From assembly GCF_016909075.1 (NCBI RefSeq), contig NZ_JAFBFC010000002.1, forward strand, positions 496,001-560,000: 64,000 bases of DNA. The letters are read 5' to 3'. Of the stretch, positions 17,109-26,433 are shown one piece after another. Below the pieces are notes generated by a model. The model had not been told where the DNA came from. It saw only the letters and a program-made list of their open reading frames with translations, and made no database searches. Numbering within the stretch: position 1 is the first letter of the stretch; every line of letters starts with the position of its first letter. Source of the stretch: Priestia iocasae. GTDB lineage: Bacteria; Bacillota; Bacilli; Bacillales; Bacillaceae_H. Both the position numbers and the translations under genes were made by a program.

Positions 17109-17465
17109 TTATTGCTCTTCTGGGTTACCATAGATTTCTTCTAATGGCTTCATAATAATTTTGTTTAGTTCTGAAATTAACATGCTCATGCGTTGTTCTG
17201 CTTCCATTAACTTCGCAATCTTTTCGTTTTGTTGTACAATAGCTACTGTTTGTTGAGCTTGTTGAACTTCTTCCTCTGAAATTTCTTGGCCCATCATTTG
17301 CTTTTGTTGTAATTCCAGTTGTAACGTACGGAAACGATCAAATAATTGTTTTGCTTCTGAATCTGCATTTAGCTCTTCATATAAGCTTTTTAACTCCTTA
17401 TAATCATTGCTTTCACGCACAGATTTTTCTAATTCGTAAGCTACATCGTATACATTTACAGACAT
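17109..17465 (-). CDS. yheA: YlbF/YmcA-family protein YheA
   Basis: 118-residue all-helical protein of the YlbF/YmcA (Com_YlbF) superfamily. VNVYDVAYELEKSVRESNDYKELKSLYEEL and AKQLFDRFRTLQLELQQKQMMGQE are its two conserved helices, and IISELNKIIMKPLEEIYGNPEEQ-like residues end it. Paralogues YlbF and YmcA act with YaaT on RNase Y; YheA itself has no assigned role. AGGAGGACTTTTAA gives the start. It follows yheB on the same strand at 113 bases. Confidence 0.88.
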   Translation of the reverse strand: MSVNVYDVAYELEKSVRESNDYKELKSLYEELNADSEAKQLFDRFRTLQLELQQKQMMGQEISEEEVQQAQQTVAIVQQNEKIAKLMEAEQRMSMLISELNKIIMKPLEEIYGNPEEQ

Positions 17466-17578
17466 TTAAAAGTCCTCCTCAGTTAAATTAAGACGCCTTA
17501 CGCCTTGAACACTTCTTCCACTATAACAAACTATTCAACAAATTTCAGCCTAAGAACACCAACTCTTTATCTAAACGA

Positions 17579-18709
17579 TTAAATAAACAAAGCAATAATC
17601 CCTTGAAATATCCCAATTACCGCTCCTAGAAGGGCACCTAAATACGTAATCATCTTAAATTCACGTCGTGAGATGGATAAAACCATATCCTCTAATCGTT
17701 CCACAGAGAAGGACTCGACCTGTTCTTTTACAATCTGCTCAAGCTGCATTTGCTTCATCATCACTTCCACTTTTGATGCTAAAAAGTCTCCAAGCTTCTG
17801 AACTAAACGAGGCAACGACTTTTCTAATTCAAAATAGATAGGCGTCAATAATTCATGAATTGGTTTTTGGAACAATTTCTTCACGGAAACGATACGCTCT
17901 ACAGTGTTTGTAATAAACGTTAGCATCACATCTCGGCCTATGAACTGCTCAGCCTCTTCTACACGCTTTTCACTTAGCTTGTCCCATTCTGTTTTTAAAA
18001 GGGAGTGAAACAACTCTGTTGTGCCTTCATGTTTAAAGAACTTTACAACCTCTGGCTGTACTTTATCAATTACTTTTGTGTTCCCCAAGAACATTTGCAC
18101 CATGTTTCCAAGCATACCTTTTTGCATAAGAAAATCATCAATCATCTTTTCTAATCGCTGTTTACCTGCTTCACTTTCAAAATAGCTAACCGCTTTATCA
18201 CAAATTTGTTGAGCAATAACAGGTAAAATTTGTTGAATTCGTTCGTTCATACTTGGTTGTAGCACGTCTTTTATTTTGAGTGCACCTTTGTCATTTAACA
18301 GCTGGACATATTTCTTTTCAATGAATACGTTTAACCGACGCTCCAGCTTCTCTGGTACATCGTCATATCCAAATGATGTCACAACGTCTTGTAGTGTTTT
18401 ATCAGAAGAGAAAAATTTCCCTATCTGCTCTTGCGCTAGCGTCAACACAATTTGTTGAAACGATTGTTCTTGCAATTTTCTCTTAATACTTTCTGGTGTT
18501 ACTAAGTGTTCAACGACCATCTTTCCGAGTTGAACAGCTAATTCCTCTCGTCTCTTTGGAATTAATCCCGGTGTAAAAGGAATTCGTTTCCCAAATATAT
18601 ACTTTGCATGATAAGGACGAAACAGCATTTTGATTGCTAGGTGATTCGTAAACCCACCAATCGCTGCCCCAATGAGCATCATACACCCTATAATGATGAT
18701 TTGTTCCAT
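17579..18709 (-). CDS. yheB: DUF445 membrane protein YheB
   Basis: 376-residue DUF445 protein. An N-terminal helix ([27 protein letters not shown]) with the conserved [15 protein letters not shown], then [15 protein letters not shown], are hallmarks of the family; a long amphipathic helical middle region follows, and a C-terminal membrane helix ([22 protein letters not shown]) closes it. Both ends are therefore membrane-anchored with a large domain between. YheB of B. subtilis matches in length (377). Function unknown. GAGAGGTTGATATA is the ribosome binding site; it diverges from the ATP-grasp spore cluster. Confidence 0.9.
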   Translation of the reverse strand: MEQIIIIGCMMLIGAAIGGFTNHLAIKMLFRPYHAKYIFGKRIPFTPGLIPKRREELAVQLGKMVVEHLVTPESIKRKLQEQSFQQIVLTLAQEQIGKFFSSDKTLQDVVTSFGYDDVPEKLERRLNVFIEKKYVQLLNDKGALKIKDVLQPSMNERIQQILPVIAQQICDKAVSYFESEAGKQRLEKMIDDFLMQKGMLGNMVQMFLGNTKVIDKVQPEVVKFFKHEGTTELFHSLLKTEWDKLSEKRVEEAEQFIGRDVMLTFITNTVERIVSVKKLFQKPIHELLTPIYFELEKSLPRLVQKLGDFLASKVEVMMKQMQLEQIVKEQVESFSVERLEDMVLSISRREFKMITYLGALLGAVIGIFQGIIALFI

Positions 18710-18740
18710 TATATCAACCTCTCAACTTTGATTTCTTCTC

Positions 18741-18768
18741 ACAGTTTCCTCACTTCCATCATACGATA
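18741..18768 (+). promoter_or_regulatory. Candidate sigma-K promoter for the ATP-grasp cluster
   Basis: AC at 18741, 17 bases, then CATACGATA at 18760, fitting the loose sigma-K form AC-N16/17-CATANNNTA. It lies 62 bases before the first gene. The -35 is only two bases, so this is suggestive. Confidence 0.4.
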
Positions 18769-18829
18769 TATCAGCATTCGCCCATATTTATAAATCATTT
18801 ATTACATGATTAAAAATGAGGATTGTTCT

Positions 18830-20179
18830 ATGAACTTATTAAACATAAAAATGGAGCCATTAGCAACATCAAAGCCATCTCTTCATGTTCGGTTAAGCAG
18901 TAATCTTGCTACTGAATACATGGCATCATCCTATATAACATTGCGCTGTAGCAATCATTCTATCCAAACGATTACAACATTGGTTACTCATAAAGAAAAT
19001 ATTATGTACTGTTCAAAAGGCGTGTACGATGCTTTGCACTTACCGTATAAGCCACTTCATCTCCTTGCAGCCATTGTAGAGGATGAGGTGTCGCTTGGTC
19101 CTATTATTGGCATTGTTACTGAAACAAGTCCAAATTCAGATGCAACATTCGGTTCCATCACATCCTTTTGTCGTGAACTTTTACAAACATGCGAAGAAAA
19201 AGGCGCGTTTGCAGCTATCTATTCAATTTCTGACCTTCTTGCCGAAGATGTGAAAGGCTATATTGCCTGTGATGAAGGTTGGGAGTATGTCTCTACTCCA
19301 CTCCCTCAAATTGTCCATAATCGGATTCATTCCAGAAAAACAGAGAATCATCATTCCTTTCAAGAGATGACTCAAGTTTTAGCCGAGAAACGAATTCCTT
19401 TTTTTAATGCTCACTACTTAAACAAGTGGTTTGTATTTGAAAAATTAAAAGCGATTGAACACTTAAAACCTTATTTACCAGACACGGTCCTTTTACGAAA
19501 AAAGCAGGATTTCATTGATGCACTCGCTATGTATCCTTCTATCTTTATAAAACCCATTCATGGTAGCCAAGGAAAGCACATTTTCAAAGTAAGCAAAGAT
19601 GAACACAACTATCTTCTTGATTATACGACGTTCACACAGCCGTATAGCAATGAATATGAGACCTTTTATGATTTATTTGAAGCATTATATGGTCAATTAA
19701 AAAAGCAAGGGTTTATTATCCAGCAAACCATTCCGCTACAAACGTATAAAGACTGCCCCTTTGATTTTCGTTTACTTTGTCATAAAAAAAACGATTTGCA
19801 ATGGAAATTAACATCGATGGTTGCTCGTGTGTCACAGCCAAATTATTTTGTCTCTAATTTAGCGAGAGGTGGTGATTTATATTCTCCGAAGGTTATTTTG
19901 GAGAGTATGTATGAAAAAAAACACGCAAAAAGCATTCTTGTTCTGTTAAAAGAACTAGCCATTGACATTTGTCACCACCTTGATGCAGCTACAGCCGAAA
20001 GTGAACTTTACGCTGAATTTGGCATTGATTTAGCCATCGACCAAGACGGCAAACCATGGATTATTGAAGTCAATACAAAGCCATCAAAGCAATTTCAGCC
20101 TGAACATGTGACAACTCGTCCATCTACAAAAGCGCTAATTGATTATTGTCTTTATTCATTTCATTCGAATGGACTGTAA
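18830..20179 (+). CDS. YheC/YheD-type ATP-grasp spore coat protein, paralogue 1
   Basis: 449 residues. An N-terminal beta domain of about 120 residues ends in the family motif LGPIIGIVTE; the pre-grasp region carries VHNRIHSRKTENHHSF and IPFFNAHYLNKWFVFEKL; the ATP-grasp core follows with IFIKPIHGSQGKHIFKV (ATP-binding lysine and glycine-rich loop), FDFRLLCHKKNDLQW and FGIDLAIDQDGKPWIIEVNTKPSKQF (metal-binding D, E and N). All active residues look intact, so it may be a real ligase. YheC and YheD of B. subtilis are spore coat-associated and of unknown chemistry. Start at 18830, with GAGGATTGTTCT before it. First of four tandem paralogues. Confidence 0.85.
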   Translation: MNLLNIKMEPLATSKPSLHVRLSSNLATEYMASSYITLRCSNHSIQTITTLVTHKENIMYCSKGVYDALHLPYKPLHLLAAIVEDEVSLGPIIGIVTETSPNSDATFGSITSFCRELLQTCEEKGAFAAIYSISDLLAEDVKGYIACDEGWEYVSTPLPQIVHNRIHSRKTENHHSFQEMTQVLAEKRIPFFNAHYLNKWFVFEKLKAIEHLKPYLPDTVLLRKKQDFIDALAMYPSIFIKPIHGSQGKHIFKVSKDEHNYLLDYTTFTQPYSNEYETFYDLFEALYGQLKKQGFIIQQTIPLQTYKDCPFDFRLLCHKKNDLQWKLTSMVARVSQPNYFVSNLARGGDLYSPKVILESMYEKKHAKSILVLLKELAIDICHHLDAATAESELYAEFGIDLAIDQDGKPWIIEVNTKPSKQFQPEHVTTRPSTKALIDYCLYSFHSNGL

Positions 20180-20206
20180 ATATATTATCCTCAAGGAGTG
20201 ATTTAC

Positions 20207-21289
20207 ATGCTTTCATTAGGATTTTTAACGATTCATCCTCAACAAGATATGGAGATTTCAACAAAATTAGCTAAAAGAGCTCACCAGCATTCTATTCGGC
20301 TCTATCGCTTTACTCCAGCTTCCATTAATCCTGCAGATGAAATGGTAACTGGCACTTATTATGACGACAAGCAAGATAAATGGATTAGTGATACCTTTTC
20401 AATTCCTACTTTCATTTACGATCGTTGCTATTATAGACGTGACGCTGCTTCAAAGAAAGCTCGTCCAATCGTACAATGGCTAAAAGCAAAGCATGATGTA
20501 ACATTTCTTGGCTACGGACTATCAAGTAAGTTGGATGTCTACCATGAGCTAAAAAAACATCCTTACTTATCTGCATACCTTCCTTTTACTGAAAAAGTAC
20601 AATCTCCAACACATGTAATTGATCTATTAACAGAGCAGCCAAGGCTTCTTTTAAAACCAATTAATGGCTCACAAGGTCGACATATTTTTGTTGTATTAAA
20701 GGTTCGTAATGGGATACAGGTCAAATTTCATTCTACTACAGGTGTGGAGGACATGATTTTTCACCAAGCTGAAGATTTTAAAGAATGGGCTTCTCGCAAA
20801 CTTCTAAAGCATCAATATATCGCACAACCTTATTTACAAATGAGCCGCTTGCAAAATTCACCCTTTGATGTGCGAATCTTCCTTCAAAAAGATGAAAAAG
20901 GAAATTGGAAAGAGATGGGACGCGGCATTCGAAAAGGAAAAGAAGGAGCCATTGTGACGAATATCAGCCAAGGTGCTGAAATTTCTTCGTTTTCTACATG
21001 GGTGAATCGCATACACCCTGTACAAAAAGAGTTTGTGTGCAACGAGATTGATAGCATATGTGCGCAAATTCCTGAAGCATTGGAACAATCTTTTCCACCT
21101 TTATGTGAATTAGGAATCGATGTGTGTATTTGTAAGGATTTCAGTGTGTGGATTCTCGACTTAAATTCGAAGCCTGGTCGCAAAACCATTATTAAGACCA
21201 ATCCTGATCAAGAAGAAGTGCTATACGATCACTTACTCTCCTATTGTAGCTATTTACATTATGCACAACTTGTAAATGGAAAGGAGTGA
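20207..21289 (+). CDS. yheC: YheC-like ATP-grasp spore coat protein, paralogue 2
   Basis: 360 residues, the shortest of the four, with a reduced N-terminal domain: MLSLGFLTIHPQQDMEISTKLAKRA replaces the beta domain. Core motifs: FIYDRCYYRRD, LLLKPINGSQGRHIFVV, SPFDVRIFLQKDEKGNW and LGIDVCICKDFSVWILDLNSKPGRKT, where a D replaces the usual metal-binding E (LDLNSKPG instead of E.NSKPG). Length matches B. subtilis YheC (363). The ATG at 20207 is preceded by AAGGAG at eight bases. It is followed after four bases by paralogue 3. Confidence 0.84.
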   Translation: MLSLGFLTIHPQQDMEISTKLAKRAHQHSIRLYRFTPASINPADEMVTGTYYDDKQDKWISDTFSIPTFIYDRCYYRRDAASKKARPIVQWLKAKHDVTFLGYGLSSKLDVYHELKKHPYLSAYLPFTEKVQSPTHVIDLLTEQPRLLLKPINGSQGRHIFVVLKVRNGIQVKFHSTTGVEDMIFHQAEDFKEWASRKLLKHQYIAQPYLQMSRLQNSPFDVRIFLQKDEKGNWKEMGRGIRKGKEGAIVTNISQGAEISSFSTWVNRIHPVQKEFVCNEIDSICAQIPEALEQSFPPLCELGIDVCICKDFSVWILDLNSKPGRKTIIKTNPDQEEVLYDHLLSYCSYLHYAQLVNGKE

Positions 21290-21293
21290 GAAA

Positions 21294-22655
21294 ATGACTA
21301 GAATCGTTTATCAACTATCACTTGTAGATGAATCATCTCACATTGTATATGTACCGAAAGACTATGATTGTACGAATCTAACAACTATTGCCTTTGGAAC
21401 CCTATCTCTTCAATGTGAGATAAAAACAAATGCATCCTTAAAAAGAGAAATTTCCCTTTCAACGTCTCTGTTTGAACAATTGTCCCTTCCTTTTTGTCAA
21501 ACCATTTACATGTTCCAAGCAGATGACACTCTTCATATTGGCCCGTTAATTGGGATTTTATCTGCGGGTTTTACAGGATCATTGCTTCGTCCTATAGGAA
21601 AACGTTCGTTACCATTCGCTAAATTATTATCCACTGCCAAGGCCACTGGTGGGTATCCTTTTGTGTTTGGCCTTCATCATATTAACTGGGATCGCGGTCG
21701 CATCAATGGTTATTTTTATACAAGTGATGGATGGGAGCAGCATGAAGTTCCGTTTCCTAACGTTGTATATAATCGCCTTCCAAATCGAAGAACAGAAAAT
21801 CTTGATATGTTTCAACTTGTAAAAGAAAAGCTCTGCTCTCAATACTTAATTCCGTTCTTTAACCCTGACTTTTTTGACAAGTGGACCATTGACCAAGTAA
21901 TGAAAAAAAGTGACAAAACAGCCAAATTACTGCCCGAAACCTATGCAAATCCAGATGCTGCACTTATTGAATCGATGCTTGTAAAGCATAAAGCCATTTA
22001 TTTAAAACCAAAAGATGGAAGTCTCGGAAATGGCGTATATGAAGTAACCCTAACTGACAATCATACCTATCTTACCCGCTATAAAGATCTCTCATTGAAT
22101 CGAAACGTGACTAAGGAGCTACATTCTTTAGATGAACTACTGACGCTAGTTGAAGAACATAATTTGAATTCTTACTTAGTTCAACAGCGAATTTCTCTCG
22201 TGAAAAAGCAAGGACGAAAAGTAGACTTTCGTGTGCATACAAATAAAAATGAACATGGACAATGGGTCATGACGGTCATAGCGGCAAAGCTTGCTGGAAA
22301 AGATAGTATCACCACCCATGTAAATAACGGAGGAATCATTAAAACGTTAGAAGAAATTTATATAGAAAAAAGTGAATGTACGAAAATGAAAAATATGCTA
22401 GAAGAGGCTGCAATCGCTGCGAGTAAACAAATTGAGCAGCATATTGGAGGATTAGTTGGTGAGATTGGTTTTGATTTTGGATTAGATGAAAATCAACATT
22501 TATGGATGTTTGAAGCAAACTCTAAGCCTGGTCGCTCTATTTTTTCACATCCAAAATTATACGAGCAAGATCAATTAACAAGAAAGCTGTTTCTTTTTTA
22601 TGCTACTTACTTAGCTGAAAGAAGTATTTGTAAGCCCGGAGCGCTATATGTATGA
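21294..22655 (+). CDS. yheD: YheD-like ATP-grasp spore coat protein, paralogue 3
   Basis: 453 residues, the length of B. subtilis YheD. N-terminal beta domain with IGPLIGILSAG at about residue 85; VYNRLPNRRTENLDMF and IPFFNPDFFDKW; ATP-grasp core with IYLKPKDGSLGNGVYEV, VDFRVHTNKNEHGQW, and the metal-site segment GEIGFDFGLDENQHLWMFEANSKPGRSIF with the full D/E/N set. GGAAAGGAG before 21294 sets the start, 18 bases inside the open frame. Translationally coupled to both neighbours. Confidence 0.86.
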   Translation: MTRIVYQLSLVDESSHIVYVPKDYDCTNLTTIAFGTLSLQCEIKTNASLKREISLSTSLFEQLSLPFCQTIYMFQADDTLHIGPLIGILSAGFTGSLLRPIGKRSLPFAKLLSTAKATGGYPFVFGLHHINWDRGRINGYFYTSDGWEQHEVPFPNVVYNRLPNRRTENLDMFQLVKEKLCSQYLIPFFNPDFFDKWTIDQVMKKSDKTAKLLPETYANPDAALIESMLVKHKAIYLKPKDGSLGNGVYEVTLTDNHTYLTRYKDLSLNRNVTKELHSLDELLTLVEEHNLNSYLVQQRISLVKKQGRKVDFRVHTNKNEHGQWVMTVIAAKLAGKDSITTHVNNGGIIKTLEEIYIEKSECTKMKNMLEEAAIAASKQIEQHIGGLVGEIGFDFGLDENQHLWMFEANSKPGRSIFSHPKLYEQDQLTRKLFLFYATYLAERSICKPGALYV

Positions 22656-23869
22656 AAACGATTTATTATGATACAGTTAATGAGCATTGGTATCATCAAG
22701 ACACACATCAAACCTATACATGGGGAGCTCATCACACTGAGCTTCTTTTTCACCCTCCCTCACCTTCTGCCATTCCGTTTCATGTAGTAGAAGACAATGG
22801 AAGAGTTGGTCCGTTAATCGGGGTCCTTACAAGTCAAACCGTCTTAACTAACATAAATAATAAAATCTATGAACTTTTAGAAACGTTGCAGCGTTATGTT
22901 CAACTTTGTGGAGGGCTTCTCTTTTTATTCTCTGAGCACGACCTTTATGATCGCTCCGTTCATGGAATGGTGTTCCATCAAGATTCGCAACGTTGGATTC
23001 GAACTAGCTTACCTTACCCAGATATTGTATACAATCGATTCCCTAGCAGGAAGCATGAAAAACACCCTTACATGAAAAAGTGCTTTCAAAAGTTATCAAC
23101 TCAACGGATTCCTTTTTTTAACCCTAGCTTTTTTTCGAAGTGGGACATCTATTCTTTCCTAAAAGACCATTCATTTTTACATCGCTATATCCCTCACACA
23201 ACATTATTTCGTCAAACAAAAGACCTTGAAGAGATGCTTAGCCAACACAAAACCATTTATGTAAAGCCCTCTAATGGTAGCAAAGGAAAAGGCATTTTCA
23301 CGCTTGCCATGACGCCAACTGGCCATATTCAATACGAAAATCAAGCAGAGACAAAACAATATGACAGCCTTTATGTCATCGAGCAACAATACCTTCAGAA
23401 TGTTAGTAAACAGTGGATTCTACAAGAAGCTATTGCTTCAGATTGCATTGATGAAAAACGATATGATCTTCGTATTCTTGTTCACCGGCAAAAAGAGGAC
23501 TTCATTATTAGTGGCATCGGAATACGTAAAAGCCATACTCAATTGGTTACAACCCATACATTAAATGGAGGAATCATTGCTCCCTTTTCTGTCGTAGAAG
23601 ATCGAATTGACGTTCCATTGCTTAAGCACATCGTAAATGAATGCGGACATTGCTTATCGAGCAAACTGGGATTGATTGGTGAATTTTCAATTGATATGGT
23701 TAAAAGTATAACGAATCAATACTACATTCTTGAAGTGAACGCTAAACCAATGATTTTTGATGAACCAACCATCCAAATGAAAGGGATGTATCACCTTATT
23801 TATTTATTTTATGAGCTATCCGGTTTTTCACCGATCGACTCTAAACCAGTCCATGATCTCCTCAAGTGA
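22652..23869 (+). CDS. YheC/YheD-type ATP-grasp spore coat protein, paralogue 4
   Basis: 405 residues; its ATG overlaps the TGA of paralogue 3 (ATGA). It keeps VGPLIGVLTSQ, VYNRFPSRKHEKHPYM, IPFFNPSFFSKWDI, IYVKPSNGSKGKGIFTL, YDLRILVHRQKEDFII and GEFSIDMVKSITNQYYILEVNAKPMIF, so the ATP-grasp site is intact; the last motif is N-A-K-P rather than N-S/T-K-P. No ribosome binding site of its own is obvious, so it relies on coupling. Likely specialised member of the same coat assembly system. Confidence 0.83.
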   Translation: MKTIYYDTVNEHWYHQDTHQTYTWGAHHTELLFHPPSPSAIPFHVVEDNGRVGPLIGVLTSQTVLTNINNKIYELLETLQRYVQLCGGLLFLFSEHDLYDRSVHGMVFHQDSQRWIRTSLPYPDIVYNRFPSRKHEKHPYMKKCFQKLSTQRIPFFNPSFFSKWDIYSFLKDHSFLHRYIPHTTLFRQTKDLEEMLSQHKTIYVKPSNGSKGKGIFTLAMTPTGHIQYENQAETKQYDSLYVIEQQYLQNVSKQWILQEAIASDCIDEKRYDLRILVHRQKEDFIISGIGIRKSHTQLVTTHTLNGGIIAPFSVVEDRIDVPLLKHIVNECGHCLSSKLGLIGEFSIDMVKSITNQYYILEVNAKPMIFDEPTIQMKGMYHLIYLFYELSGFSPIDSKPVHDLLK

Positions 23870-23884
23870 TGTAATACCTATCAC

Positions 23885-23940
23885 TATCCCCCTTTTACAT
23901 GGTAAGCTTATCATACAGAACATTCTGTCTAAGGGGGATA
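23885..23940 (+). promoter_or_regulatory. Stem that pairs with the yheE ribosome binding site
   Basis: TATCCCCCTT (23885-23894) is exactly complementary to AAGGGGGATA (23931-23940), and the latter is the Shine-Dalgarno of yheE. Inside the 36-base loop lies the palindrome ACAGAA-CA-TTCTGT. No T-run follows, so it is not a terminator; it could lower or regulate yheE translation. Confidence 0.5.
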
Positions 23941-23945
23941 CATAC

Positions 23946-24164
23946 ATGATTTCACATTTTCAAGTAAAACCACTCTATCGTAACTCACAGCTTCCTGGCT
24001 GGACAATCTCTTTCTATTTTAATGGCCAATTTTATCAAGCTGACTATGAAAAGGACGGTTCAATTTTATGGAAAGAAGATCAACCGTTAGAGCAACATCT
24101 ATCTTCTATTACTACACACATTCACGAACTAATGCTTTTTCATGTGTATGAAAATAATAACTAA
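23946..24164 (+). CDS. yheE: YheE family protein
   Basis: 72-residue soluble protein, MISHFQVKPLYRNSQLPGWTI followed by SFYFNGQFYQADYEKDGSILW, beta-rich then a helix ending LFHVYENNN. This is the DUF5342/YheE-type protein that follows yheD in B. subtilis. The ATG at 23946 sits behind CTAAGGGGGATACATAC; the longer frame from 23811 runs through paralogue 4. Function unknown, probably a spore protein given the operon. Confidence 0.8.
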   Translation: MISHFQVKPLYRNSQLPGWTISFYFNGQFYQADYEKDGSILWKEDQPLEQHLSSITTHIHELMLFHVYENNN

Positions 24165-24181
24165 AAAGAAAGGACGCTACG

Positions 24182-25090
24182 ATGATTGATAAGCTACAAC
24201 GCTACTTTGGCTCGTCCATGGTGCTAGGTCAAACACCTCATGAATTTAATGAATATAAATGGTTCTTAACAACTGAACATGAGTTTGTAGGTGTGAAATA
24301 TGATGATTTATCTGAAGAAGCGTTAGAGCTTCTTTCCATCTTCTTAACTCCATATGAAGCAACACATCAGTCGTTATCTGTTGAAGAAGCTTACTGGTAT
24401 GATTTACTATTTAGGAATCAAAAAGAAACCATTCAATCGTTGGATTCCTATTCATTTATACGCTTTATTCAATTCAACCTTCAACGTCCTCTGCAAGAAA
24501 AAGCAGAATTGGAAGACGCATTAAAAAGCCTTTATTCGACGGACGTCGTTATCATTTGGGAGCATGAGACAAGCGGAGTTATTATTGAAAAGCTCATCTC
24601 CATAAATGACAAAGATGAAAATTTGCAAGACACGGTTGATGTTTTAACGAGTGACTTTGGCTCTACCATCCAATTTTTTGAAGGACAATTATATGATTTT
24701 CCATTGTCCCTTTCTACCTCATTTCAATTAGAGCGTGCATGGTTTCAACAACTTAAAAAAATGGTTACGCACCAAAAAATTATTAAACCAACATCTTTCT
24801 TACCTTATTTAATTATGAAGGATGTACCAAACCCTTTAAAAGAGCAATTGAAACAAGTCCTTAAATTTGTGGAACAAGACAAAGAGCTTATTCAAACCGT
24901 TAAAGTGTATCTTGAATGCAATTTAAACGTCTCGCTTGCATCTAAAAAATTGTATATGCATCGTAATAGTCTTCAATATCGAATTGACAAATTCATTGAC
25001 CGAACAAACTTAGATATTAAAGATTTCCAAGGAGCTCTTTCTGCTTATTTAGCGATTTTAGCTAATGAATTAGATGAAAGTGAAGCTTGA
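24182..25090 (+). CDS. yxkF: PucR/CdaR-type regulator YxkF
   Basis: 302 residues ending in the PucR C-terminal helix-turn-helix: VKVYLECNLNVSLASKKLYMHRNSLQYRIDKFIDRTNLDIKDFQGALSAYLAI (about residues 238-292), the HRNTLxYRLxK signature of this family. The N-terminal two thirds have no recognisable sensory domain beyond a GGDEF-like fold seen in CdaR proteins. In B. subtilis yxkF directly precedes msmX, as here, so it is probably the same gene and a plausible regulator of the sugar ATPase. AAAGAAAGGACGCTACG precedes the ATG. A terminator separates it from msmX. Confidence 0.82.
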   Translation: MIDKLQRYFGSSMVLGQTPHEFNEYKWFLTTEHEFVGVKYDDLSEEALELLSIFLTPYEATHQSLSVEEAYWYDLLFRNQKETIQSLDSYSFIRFIQFNLQRPLQEKAELEDALKSLYSTDVVIIWEHETSGVIIEKLISINDKDENLQDTVDVLTSDFGSTIQFFEGQLYDFPLSLSTSFQLERAWFQQLKKMVTHQKIIKPTSFLPYLIMKDVPNPLKEQLKQVLKFVEQDKELIQTVKVYLECNLNVSLASKKLYMHRNSLQYRIDKFIDRTNLDIKDFQGALSAYLAILANELDESEA

Positions 25091-25103
25091 TATGATAATA
25101 ATG

Positions 25104-25146
25104 AAAAGGTTTTCGTTCATCTTGCACGAAAACCTTTTCATTTTTT
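25104..25146 (+). terminator. Terminator between yxkF and msmX
   Basis: AAAAGGTTTTCGT and ACGAAAACCTTTT form a 13-bp stem with a 9-base loop, then a T-run. Confidence 0.93.
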
Positions 25147-25160
25147 GTGCACTTCGTCCA

Positions 25161-25215
25161 TTTACGATTTTTCTGAAAAAACGTACACTTATACGTAACA
25201 GAGAAAACGTTTTCA
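25161..25215 (+). promoter_or_regulatory. msmX promoter with CodY-like and cre sites
   Basis: TTTACG (25161-25166), 17 bases, TACACT (25184-25189) is a plausible sigma-A promoter. The spacer carries ATTTTTCTGAAAAAA (25167-25181), 12 of 15 to the CodY box. Just past the expected start of transcription, AGAAAACGTTTTCA (25202-25215) fits the cre consensus on either strand with one mismatch, the position of a CcpA roadblock. Confidence 0.55.
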
Positions 25216-25248
25216 TGTTTCTCGGAACTTGTAAGGGGGATCTTCATT

Positions 25249-26358
25249 ATGGCTGAATTACGTTTAGAAAACATTTATAAAATTTATGATAACAAAGTAA
25301 CCGCTGTTGAAAACTTTAATCTTCATATTCAAGATAAAGAATTCATTGTATTCGTAGGTCCATCAGGTTGTGGTAAATCAACAACTCTTCGTATGGTTGC
25401 AGGTCTAGAGGAAATTTCAGAGGGCGATTTCTTCATTGATGAAAAGCGCGTAAACGATGTAGCGCCAAAAGATCGTGACATCGCAATGGTATTCCAAAAC
25501 TACGCATTATACCCTCATATGAGCGTATATGATAACATGGCATTCGGTTTAAAACTTCGTAAACTACCAAAAGACGAAATTGATCGTCGTGTAAAAGATG
25601 CTGCTCGTATTCTTGGCCTAGAGCAATACTTAGACCGCAAACCAAAAGCACTTTCTGGTGGTCAACGTCAGCGTGTGGCATTAGGTCGTGCCATCGTTCG
25701 TGATGCAAAAGTATTCTTAATGGACGAGCCATTATCAAACTTAGATGCAAAATTACGTGTTCAGATGCGTGCGGAAATCGCAAAGCTTCACCAACGTTTA
25801 GGAACAACAACAATCTATGTAACACATGACCAAACAGAAGCAATGACAATGGCAACTCGTCTTGTTGTTATGAAAGATGGAATCATTCAGCAAGTCGGAA
25901 CACCAAAAGAAGTATATGAAAAGCCTGAAAACGTATTCGTTGGTGGCTTTATCGGATCTCCTGCTATGAACTTCTTAACAGGTACATTAAAAGAAGGCAC
26001 GATTCAAATTGGCGATACATCCATCACTGTTCCAGAAGGAAAAATGAAAGTATTACGTGAGCAAGGTTACGTAAGCAAAGAAGTGATTCTTGGCATTCGT
26101 CCAGAGGACTTCCACGATGAGCCTGTCTTTATTGAATCATCTCCTGGAACAAAAGTGACAGTGAAAGTAGATGTAGCTGAGTTAATGGGTGCAGAAACGA
26201 TGGTTTATTCACAAATCGCTGGACAAGACTTTGTGGCTCGTGTAGATGCTCGTACAGAAGTAGCACCAGCGCAAAGCCTAGCATTAGCACTAGATATGAA
26301 CAAAGCTCACTTCTTTGATGCAGAAACAGAACAACGCATTCGTCCAGAACAAGACTAA
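25249..26358 (+). CDS. msmX: Multi-sugar ABC transporter ATPase MsmX
   Basis: 369-residue MalK/UgpC-type ATPase that powers several oligosaccharide importers in Bacillus. Walker [13 protein letters not shown]-loop [22 protein letters not shown], signature [14 protein letters not shown] and Walker [17 protein letters not shown] are intact; the C-terminal 130 residues form the OB/TOBE regulatory domain ([30 protein letters not shown]). No permease or binding-protein gene is adjacent, consistent with an orphan shared ATPase. GTAAGGGGGATCTTCATT precedes the ATG. Its codons are biased towards frequently used ones, suggesting high expression. Confidence 0.95.
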   Translation: MAELRLENIYKIYDNKVTAVENFNLHIQDKEFIVFVGPSGCGKSTTLRMVAGLEEISEGDFFIDEKRVNDVAPKDRDIAMVFQNYALYPHMSVYDNMAFGLKLRKLPKDEIDRRVKDAARILGLEQYLDRKPKALSGGQRQRVALGRAIVRDAKVFLMDEPLSNLDAKLRVQMRAEIAKLHQRLGTTTIYVTHDQTEAMTMATRLVVMKDGIIQQVGTPKEVYEKPENVFVGGFIGSPAMNFLTGTLKEGTIQIGDTSITVPEGKMKVLREQGYVSKEVILGIRPEDFHDEPVFIESSPGTKVTVKVDVAELMGAETMVYSQIAGQDFVARVDARTEVAPAQSLALALDMNKAHFFDAETEQRIRPEQD

Positions 26359-26381
26359 TTTTTGAATTCTTCTTTCGAATA

Positions 26382-26433
26382 AAAAAAGCCTCAACCTCTT
26401 TGATCCTTAGATCAAAGAGGTTGAGGCTTTTTT
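26382..26433. terminator. Strong bidirectional terminator after msmX
   Basis: AAAAAGCCTCAACCTCTTT and its exact complement form a stem of more than 20 bp with a 4-base loop; serves msmX and the convergent zinc-ribbon gene. Confidence 0.95.
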
